From Triparma columacea (Eukaryota; Sar; Bolidophyceae; Parmales; Triparmaceae): 25,181 bases of DNA. The stretch covers positions 2,451-27,631 of the forward strand of contig BRYA01001003.1 of the NCBI GenBank assembly GCA_030267965.1, given 5' to 3'. Shown in pieces: positions 9,631 through 17,500 of the stretch. Position 1 is the stretch's first letter; each line of letters starts with the position of its first letter. The position numbers and the translations under genes were made by a program. The notes beneath the pieces were generated by a model. The model did no database searches and had not been told where the DNA came from. It was given only the letters and a program-made list of their open reading frames with translations.

Positions 9631-12135
9631 CTATGTCATAATCTCATTTAATCTCTCAATAACCTTATTCCTCTCCTCAAAACTGCCTCTAAACTCCGCC
9701 TTTAAATTTGCGTAAACACCAGTCGTGACGTGGACGAATTTTGCGTTTCCTAGACCTCCATTCTCCAACCCCACGACCCCACCACCCTCATCCAACACCA
9801 GGAAACTCCCAAGATAGTTCCAAGAGAACCCCAAGTCTTGAACAGCCCAATCCTCCATTATTGCCACTGCGTTAATGTATCCCTGGTCCCTCTTCACGAC
9901 GACGGAGTCTACGAACTCTCCCATGTGTTCCCTAAGTCCTTCCAAGTGTTTATCCCTGTCCATAACTAGCACCCCGCTGTTGAACGTAACCCCCCTGCCC
10001 TCAACGTCATCCCTCAAGCCTTCATCCACGTAGATCCTCCCCCCCCTCCCGCCGCAGGGGTACGCGAGGCAGAGGACCCTGACGCTCGCCTTGGCGTCGC
10101 CCTTATGGGTCTCCCTGGTGGCCCCGAGAACCCCAACTTTAACAACGTCGAAAATATCATCGCTGGACCTGGATATTAACACGGTGTCGTCCAAGTACAG
10201 AACCCTGTCCCAACCGGCGTCCATCGCGTCGATCCACAGCCGAACCTTAAGCAGCTTCGCGCAGTCGTGGAACTTTATGTCGTGGTCGTCGTCTACTACG
10301 CTCAAGCTCTTATCTGCGCCGAGAATTTCCCGAGTCATCTTTACGTTAGCCCAGTCCTCACACTCTACGACCCTGTTAACCACCACGACGTCGCTCCCCG
10401 TTTTTAGCGCGTAGTCGATCATGCGAGGGAGGGTATGTACGCGGAACCACGTCCGCGTCTCTGAGCTGCAGGACATTGTGAGTATGGCACGGCGCTGGGA
10501 GGGGTGGGGGTGAGGATTTAAGTAAACCTCGACCGGCGCGAACACGAACGGGAGGTAGTAGTCATCGTCGGCGTCAACGCCGGGGGTTGAGGTTGGAGTG
10601 GTTTGCTCGAATGTTCTATACGCCCCCTTGACGCCAAGAATCTTCACGTATTCCCTCCCCCAGCCCCCTCCCATGACTTCCCCCCATTCTTTCTCCCCCA
10701 CCCTATCTCTCATCCAAAGGCCGTGCCTCTTGAACCTCTCCTCCTTCTTCCCCCTCCCAATGATGAAGTTATTATGCACCAAGATCGGCGGAACACCCTT
10801 TCCCACACCGTAAACCTCGTCATGGTGTTCGAAGAAGACCCCCCCCGTCGGGTACCTCGTAGGGTGCAGGACCATAAAGTGGACATCTTCCCCCCCTCCG
10901 TTCCTCCCCCCTCCCCCCCTCCACTGCCACTCCCAAAGCACCACATTGAAAGCCGCCTGGTCACCGAACTGCACATTTTCCTCCCTAGTCGAGAGCTCTA
11001 AAATTACGTGCGTCATGAACTCGACCATTTTCCCGTTCGCCTTGACGTAAAAGAACCCCGTACAAAGTTCCTCCCTAAAGAGCTCCTCAGGTTCAGGGTA
11101 CTCCTTAGGTATCGTTCCCCCGCTCTGTATGTAAAGGTCGCTGTTAAAAGGTTCCATAGCATTGAACGGGTCCGCGAACAGTACAACGTCCGTGTCCATC
11201 CACAGCGCGTCGTACCCTAGCTCCAGAACCGCTTTGATAACCGCCGGTTTAACCACAGCGACATCCGCGAACCCCTCCGTCCAAACATCTCTTGTCCTCG
11301 AGCAGTCCCCGCAAAGCTGACCAAGGAGCTCGTCCGGCAGCCTCACGCACTCAGCACCGCCCTCACCAGCCCTCAAACCCTCGACGTTTAGCCTCCCCTC
11401 CTTCCCGCAAACATGGTCGTCAAGCCCAAACACGACCAGATTATCAACCCCCAATCTCCTCGCGCTAAACACCGCGTTATTAATCATCCCTAAATGCCCC
11501 TTATTCCCCATCATAACAACGACCCTTTCCTCCTCACCCTCAGTAACCCTTCTCAAAGTATCCGCCAGCTCACCACCACCAACCAACGACCTCGTAACAT
11601 CCAAGGCCTTCAGTCTCCGTCCGCCAGACTCTACGCCCCTTACATCTTCAACCCTCCAAACGTCCTCCTCAACCGCGAAGAGCGTGATGCTCTCTGTCTC
11701 AGGTATCGCCCCCTCCTCTGAGCTGTGCCCTCCTCTGTAGTGCTCACCCCAGTTACTCTCCTCCGCTCCTTCCCCCAAAACCGCGACGTAAGACCTAAGC
11801 CTGAAGACACCCCTAGGGAGGTCCATCTCACTCTCGATGTACCGCTCGGGTGTACAGTAAGTGTGCTGGTACCAGGAGACACGCTTGTTCACTAGGCTGA
11901 AACAGAGGTTTGAGTTTGGGGGGAGAGGGGAGGAGGAACTGATCGATAGAAGGACGGTGGAAGAGGGGAAGGATGATTTAAAGGGAGGCGAGAGTATGGT
12001 GGTTGTAGGGGAGGAGGGAAGGGAAGATGTTACAGATGAGGACAAGCAGGGTAGGAGGAGAATTATTATTAGGAGCGCTTGAATGAGAAAGTTAGGGGAA
12101 ACACAAAAGGATTCGGGGTACACTCGTTTCGTCAT
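9631..12135 (-). CDS. Tandem glycosyltransferase: PF03407/GT77-like domain plus GT8-like domain
   Basis: Single exon, 834 residues. The longer frame starts at a TTG codon (12321); the ATG at 12135 begins a type II signal-anchor pattern (hydrophobic residues about 16-30), suggesting a Golgi/ER lumenal enzyme. Domain 1 (about residues 200-475) resembles nucleotide-diphospho-sugar transferases, with VVVMMGNKGHLGM.NNAV, a DxD motif WMDTDVVLF (D314, D316), GFFYVKAN and FGDQAAFNVVL. Domain 2 (about 545-830) resembles GT8/glycogenin-type enzymes: RVLYLDD (D649, D650), FNSGVLVMDR, RDQGYINAV and FVHVTTG. In domain 2 the acidic motif reads DDT where GT8 enzymes have DxD, so metal binding may be altered. 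GT77 relatives in plants and algae transfer arabinose or xylose to wall glycans and glycoproteins; the sugar here is unknown. Two catalytic domains in one chain suggest sequential transfers (inference). Confidence 0.82.
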   Translation of the reverse strand: MTKRVYPESFCVSPNFLIQALLIIILLLPCLSSSVTSSLPSSPTTTILSPPFKSSFPSSTVLLSISSSSPLPPNSNLCFSLVNKRVSWYQHTYCTPERYIESEMDLPRGVFRLRSYVAVLGEGAEESNWGEHYRGGHSSEEGAIPETESITLFAVEEDVWRVEDVRGVESGGRRLKALDVTRSLVGGGELADTLRRVTEGEEERVVVMMGNKGHLGMINNAVFSARRLGVDNLVVFGLDDHVCGKEGRLNVEGLRAGEGGAECVRLPDELLGQLCGDCSRTRDVWTEGFADVAVVKPAVIKAVLELGYDALWMDTDVVLFADPFNAMEPFNSDLYIQSGGTIPKEYPEPEELFREELCTGFFYVKANGKMVEFMTHVILELSTREENVQFGDQAAFNVVLWEWQWRGGGGRNGGGEDVHFMVLHPTRYPTGGVFFEHHDEVYGVGKGVPPILVHNNFIIGRGKKEERFKRHGLWMRDRVGEKEWGEVMGGGWGREYVKILGVKGAYRTFEQTTPTSTPGVDADDDYYLPFVFAPVEVYLNPHPHPSQRRAILTMSCSSETRTWFRVHTLPRMIDYALKTGSDVVVVNRVVECEDWANVKMTREILGADKSLSVVDDDHDIKFHDCAKLLKVRLWIDAMDAGWDRVLYLDDTVLISRSSDDIFDVVKVGVLGATRETHKGDAKASVRVLCLAYPCGGRGGRIYVDEGLRDDVEGRGVTFNSGVLVMDRDKHLEGLREHMGEFVDSVVVKRDQGYINAVAIMEDWAVQDLGFSWNYLGSFLVLDEGGGVVGLENGGLGNAKFVHVTTGVYANLKAEFRGSFEERNKVIERLNEIMT

Positions 12136-12253
12136 GTCGATATTGATCGTGCGACGATGACGAAGAAGTGAGAAGTAGGAATCTGTTTTTGCTTTCCAAA
12201 AGGAGAAAAGAGGTCTCAGAGAGCAGAGGAAAAAAAAGGAAATTTTAGCGCTT
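12136..12253. promoter_or_regulatory. 118-bp divergent promoter between glycosyltransferase and acetyl-CoA transporter genes
   Basis: The two genes are transcribed away from each other from starts 118 bp apart, so both promoters must lie in this interval or overlap the coding ends. A purine run (GGAAAAAAAAGGAAATTTT, 12228-12246) lies just upstream of the + strand ATG. No other element is recognisable. Confidence 0.45.
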
Positions 12254-14520
12254 ATGGTCACCACTAGATCATCATCCACCCCAAGCACGCGTTCATCGTC
12301 ACGAGGACCGAAGATGCGCAAGTCTCTTAAAGCTAAAACGCCCCTTGTTGGTGCAAAGTTGGAGGTCCCCGTGGGCGGAGCTGTCGGGGTTGTTGATTTG
12401 GAGCCTGTTGACGATTTACCGAACTATCTGCTGCTGTTGGTGCTATACACTCTGCAGGGAATACCAATGGGTTTGAGCGCATCGATACCATTATTGATCC
12501 AACAGAGATTTAGTACTATCCAAACGCTAGCTCAAACCGCTATGGAGAATGAGTGAGTTTGCTTGCGGAATTTCATGCTTTGCCGCAAGTTTATGCGTTT
12601 TCGGACTTTTCTGCGTTGTCAATCGTGCACGTTTATGCATTGATGTGATAGTTATTTCTTAAAAGCTCCTTTCTCAACAGTATCTTTCACGGAAGTCCAC
12701 AATGTTCCAACTCACATGTTCCAAATCGCCATCTCTACCCGGTCGCCTCGCCCGCCGCTTCGCTCGCCCCCTCCTAGCCCTTCAATCGCCTCCTCCGCTA
12801 CAGCTCTCCTCTCCTCAACTTCCTCTTCCAACCTGTACTCCTCCCAGGCTCTCTTTGCCCTATGTTCCTGGCCCTTCTCCCTCAAGCTCCTCTGGGCTCC
12901 CATCGTAGACGCCGTCTTCATCAAGAGAATAGGCCGTCGCAAGTCATGGCTCCTCCCCACGCAGTTCATAGCGGGCATATTAATGTTTACAGGCGCCAAG
13001 TTTGTGAATGAGCAGATAAGCCTCCCCCCCACCCTCTCCAACCTCCCCCCTGAAGACTTAATAGCCTCCCTCCAGTCCCTCCCCTTCAATATCCGCTACG
13101 TCACCCTCTTCTTCTTCTCCCTCTACCTCCTCCTCGCCACCCAGGACATCGCCGTAGACGGCTGGGCCCTCACGATGCTCAACCCCAAGAACCGCGGCAA
13201 GGGACCAGTCTGCAACAGCATAGGCCAGAACATAGGCACGCTGCTCAGCTACACGGGGTTCCTGGCCCTCAACGATGAGACTGTGAGCGCTGGGATAAGG
13301 AGGTTGTTGGGGATGAAGGAGTTAGGGGGAGATGGGACCAAGAGGTGAGAATGAGCGAAGTGAATTAGACCGGGGTGAAGCAGGATACTAACGCACACGT
13401 TCCTTGCGGCTCGCTTCGCTCGCCCTTCGCTTCGCTCGCCCTTCGCTTCGCTCGCCCTTCTCCCCACTCGCAGCTTGGTGAGCCTGGAACTCTTCCTCAA
13501 GGTCTGCGGGGTCGCCATGTGCCTCGTAACCGTGGCCGTCGGAATCTTCAAAGCGGAGATATCCTCCACCTTCGATGCCATCCCCTCAGACGACGAAGAC
13601 GATGAACTAGATGCCGCGGATATTGGCATCAAAGAGGTGAGAAGGGAAGGAGAAATATGATAGCACCAAATAGCCGACAAATCGCTCGAAGCAAGCCGAG
13701 GCACCAGAAAACCTCTGTTCCTACACTTCGCCCATCACAACTCTTCCATGCGACCAAATAAATCAACCAACGCAATCGATCTTCGCTCATCACATCGCAG
13801 ACCTACTCCAGGCTTATCAAGTGCTGCCGCCTCCCGACCGTCCGCTGGCTCGTGCTCGTGCTCCTGACGTACCGTTTCCCCGTCGCTCTCTCCGACAACG
13901 TAAAGTTCCTCCGCGCCCTCGACTATGGGCTCCCTAAGGCCACAGTGTCCCTCCTTGCCCCCACGGTCATTCTGCCACTGGGAATCCTGACGCCAATCAT
14001 CGCCACCAAGGTGTGGTCGGGAAATCCGCTCCAGCAGTTCTTGCAGGGGTACAAGTTCAGGCTCACGGCGGTCGCCATCTGCGACCTCGCCATGCTGCAA
14101 GTCGTCAAGCACTACTCATCTAGCGCCCTGCTACTGTACTCCACCTTAATTGTCTCCACCGCGCTGCAGACCGTGGCGAGCTCCCTGCAGTTCAACGCCC
14201 AGATGACTTTCTTCGCCTCCCGTGTTGACCGCAACATCGGCGGCTCCTACATGACACTCCTCAACACTTTCGCAAACCTCGGCGGTACCTGGCCGGCGAG
14301 CCCGGCACTTTGGATCATGGGGAAGCTGAGCAGGGACGATGGGGACGGTTACGCGCCTATGCAGGTTTTGCTGAGCGTGATGGGGATCGCGTACTTGGTA
14401 GCGATCAGGGGGAAGATCAGCTGGCTGGGGGAGACCAAGGAGAGAGATTGGACCACCGAGAGCCTCGAAGATGTAGATGGCAAGGCCAAGGCAAAATCTA
14501 AGTCTAAGAAAGGGGTGTAG
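12254..14520 (+). CDS. SLC33/AT-1-type acetyl-CoA transporter (MFS, Acatn family)
   Basis: Best model: exons 12254-12552, 12778-13344, 13474-13636, 13801-14520, giving 582 residues, close to the 549 of human SLC33A1. Diagnostic motifs are LLLLVLYTLQGIPMGLSASIPLL (first membrane helix, residues 58-82), SWPFSLKLLWAPIVDA (130-145), GRRKSWLLPTQ, QDIAVDGWALTML, CNSIGQNIG, and near the C-terminus GGSYMTLLNTFANLGGTWP. The family imports acetyl-CoA into the ER/Golgi lumen in exchange for CoA, for acetylation of glycans or proteins. The tail (from about residue 560) is Lys-rich and soluble. Introns 2 and 3 are clear. The first acceptor is uncertain: TCCTAG (12777) keeps frame and is used here. The better-looking CAACAG (12680) does not fit the GTGAGT donor's phase. 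Confidence 0.85.
12553..12777 (+). other. Intron 1 of the transporter gene (acceptor uncertain)
   Basis: Donor GTGAGT is near-perfect. Two acceptors compete. CTTTCTCAACAG (ends 12680) has the better tract but shifts frame. CCCCCTCCTAG (ends 12777) keeps frame and lies directly after a CCGCTTCGCTCGCCCC motif typical of introns here. The interval 12681-12777 is itself open in the frame of the next exon and could be partly coding. Confidence 0.55.
13345..13473 (+). other. Intron 2 of the transporter gene with triple CTTCGCTCGCC repeat
   Basis: Donor GTGAGAATG, branch-like TACTAACGCA (13387-13396), acceptor CACTCGCAG. Between branch site and acceptor lie three near-perfect tandem copies of a CTTCGCTTCGCTCGCC-type unit (about 13404-13458). 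The branch-to-acceptor distance (about 80 nt) is long for a short intron because of this repeat. Confidence 0.88.
13637..13800 (+). other. Intron 3 of the transporter gene
   Basis: Donor GTGAGAAGG follows KE, branch-like CCAACGCA (13767-13774), acceptor CACATCGCAG. Phase 0, 164 nt. Removal joins the loop after IGIKE to TYSRLIKCCRLPTVRWL, the expected next membrane segment of the family. Confidence 0.85.
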
Positions 14521-14559
14521 AGAGAGACTCAAATTTACAACGAAAAAAACATATACTAA
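14521..14559. other. 39-bp convergent spacer
   Basis: The stop codons of the transporter (+) and the TTLL gene (-) are 39 bp apart. The sequence is AT-rich with an A run and no separate signal; the 3' ends of the two transcripts must overlap. Confidence 0.7.
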
Positions 14560-17500
14560 TCAAACACTCTTGAAAAACATCCGACTCCGCGCCTTTTTGA
14601 GGGCTTCGTAGGTCCTCTCCCCCGGCGCCAACCGCTGGTAGCTCCCCATTTCCTTGGGGATTTCGCCATACCTCCTCGGGTGAACCCCTCTCAAGATTCT
14701 TACCAAGTCGTCCTCCAGCTGGTCCTTCTCAGTCTTGAAGCACCCCTTTCCCCCTGTCTTGTGCGAGGACTTCTTCTGGATCGCCTTCATCCTCCTTTCG
14801 CACACTGACACGAGCTCCTTCCTGTCGAACTGTGGTGGGTCCACGATCTTTATCGTGTCGTGGATCATGGCCTCCTTGATCTTCTCGTCAAGCCTGGTCT
14901 CCCTGGCCATGGCCGGGCTAGCATTCACCTCGATCAGCCATGCATCGAGGTTTTCGTCGAAGATCACATCGAAGCCGAACACCTCAAAGGCGTTGGGTTG
15001 GGAGGGGATGGAGTCCTCGGAGACCATAAGAGTCTTGAGACAAAGGTCGCACACCTTCTTCCACATATTCTTTGTATCGACGCCCTCTTTCTCCAAAGCT
15101 TTCCATAGATGTGTCAGACTTATCTTGCTCCCGCCGTTCTCCCCCGAGGTCTTGCAAGGGTTGTCGGCCGGCATGGTGTCCTTTGCGTTCTTCTGGATGC
15201 TCGAGTTGGTGAGGTGGACCCACTTGTTGGCGATACTGCCCTTCTCGAGGGAGAACTTTTGGCTCGACATCCTCGCGAAACCTTCCCTAAATACAAAAGA
15301 TTCGAGAGGGCTGAAGCTCGTCACCAGAACATAGATGCGGAGGTCGAACTTGTAACCACTGAGGAGGAGGGGGTTCGTCAAGTAGCGCTGACACACGACC
15401 CGTTCGGAATAGCTGACGCTACCAATATCATTCACTACGCTGATCCCCCTACCCCTGCTCATCCCAACAGGCTTAATGATCCACAGGTTTTCTGCCCCTT
15501 GCTCCGCCTGGCCCTTGCTGAAGGCCTTGACGAACGAATTAAATTCCTGAGGCAGCACAAACGTTTGAGGCATCAAATTCCAAACCTCATTCGAAGCGGT
15601 CTGCTTCGGGACGATGTAATTGTTCTTTGAGGATGCATCTATCCCTCCCACAGAAGCACAGAACCGCTGTATATGCTTCTTCAGCAGATCTTTTCTAGTC
15701 AGTGCCCGCGCATTTCTAAAGTGGTTCACTTTCTGCCAAACGAGGAGCGTGGAGAAATCAACTTTGGGCTTGCTCCAAGACCAAAGCAGGTTCCACGATG
15801 TTTTCAACCCGAGTCCTGTGGGGAGTTCGAGCCACGGCTTCGAATTCGCCAGGACGTCGGAAACGATGTTGTAGACCTCCGCTCTGCTTGAGTTCACACG
15901 GTAAAGGAGGCTCTCAGACCCGCCCGCGTAAAAAGCCTTTTGACCATTCTGTTTTTTGCCGACGCTGGGGGTCCAATCCATCGCATCGTCGTCATCGCTG
16001 TCGTCATCGCTACAGTCGTCCCCGCTGCCACTCCTGTTCCCAGAATTGCTGTTCTCGTTCGCTTCGAAGACGGTCGAGTAATCGTCCATAACCTGATTGA
16101 ACACGCTGTACAGCCACCACTGCCAGTGCATACTGGCCGCAAGCTCGCTTCCACTCAACTGCCCTCTTCTAGTCCCCCCAGAACTGGAGGGACCCACGGA
16201 TGACTTGGTCTGCGAGGCCAAGGAGTCCCGCTCGTGAAACGCCGAAAAAATGCTGGAGAAATGCGGGTATATATCGGTGAACAGCCTCTTCTCTTCTTGT
16301 CTCTCACTTGCAGGTGCGGTGGGCGGACCTTGTTGGTCCTTCGTGCTCTTCGGTGGTGGCTTTGGAACCAAGTCATTCCCGCCCAAATCCTTGCTGTCCA
16401 ATTTCTCCAAGAGCTCCTTCCGCGGCGTCCAGCCCCTCTCAACCCTTTCTTTAGCCGCCTCTATCCTCGCACCTCTAGCCGAGAACGATTCAGCTACCTC
16501 AGAGATATTTTTGATGTTGATATCAAGAGGTGGGTTCGAAGAAGTTGGGAGGGATAGCTTTTGAATGATCCCACCATTAGAGCCAACGCCTTCGTTTCGT
16601 TCTTCATAGTCATTGTCAGCGTGAAGATCCGCTCCAGTATCAACCATAGCACTAAGAGCGCCAACATCCTCCACAATAGAAGCGCAAAAATCTTCATGTT
16701 CACGCTCACCGCCCATATTCTCCTTACCCATCTCCTCACCAGCAGAAACATTGGCAGCAACAACGCGCTCCCTAGCTACCTCATGGTTAGGATTCAATTT
16801 CAGCACCTTTTCCCACTCTTTCATCGCCCCAATAAAGTCGCCTTCGGCCTCAAGATTTTCTGCTACTCTGACAAACCTGCCGATTCTAGCCTTCGCAGCT
16901 GCACCAATGCGTTTCTCTTTCGGGCTCTTTACTGGCTCATCCTTTGCTGGCGTGGCAATAATAGATTCACTTTGCGCTTTCTCGGGTGCAGGTTGTTGTG
17001 CCAGTGGAAGTTCTTCTTGAGAGGTCTTTCGAGGGACGAGAGGAGGTTTCTTGGACACGTTGTCAACCTCCTTCTCAGTCGTAATACTTGCGTCTCGTGT
17101 TTCCTCCTTTATTTCCTCGTCGTTTTGTTTCCCCTTTTCAACTTCATCTTCGTTCAGCTCTTCTTCTTCTTTTCCCTCCTCGTCTCCCTTCTCTTCCACC
17201 TCTTTCTCCTCCTCAACGTCTGCCATTACCGTCTCCCGAACCCCCCTTAGAGCATCACCTTCATCTTCATCTTCACCTTCATCTTCATCTTCATCTTTAT
17301 CTTCATCTTCATCTTCATCCCCTTCCTCATCCTCCTCTTCTTCCCCCTCGCCTCCCTCTTCCTTCTCAATCAAAGTGTCGAACCCTCCTTCGACGCTTGC
17401 CCTCCATCTGCTCTCTCCCCCAGCCTCCATTAACGTCAGTGCACCTGCTTCCTCTGCCTCATCATCGTTGTCACCATCTGCTTGGTTGTCCCTTTTTCCC

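Noticed and set aside
12136..12321. 62-residue N-terminal extension of the glycosyltransferase
   Set aside because: It depends on a TTG start and overlaps the first exon of the divergent transporter gene; the ATG at 12135 directly begins a membrane anchor.
16528..16540. GGTTCGAA word resembling a tRNA T-loop
   Set aside because: It lies in TTLL coding sequence and no acceptor or anticodon stem can be folded around it; no tRNA was found elsewhere in the window.
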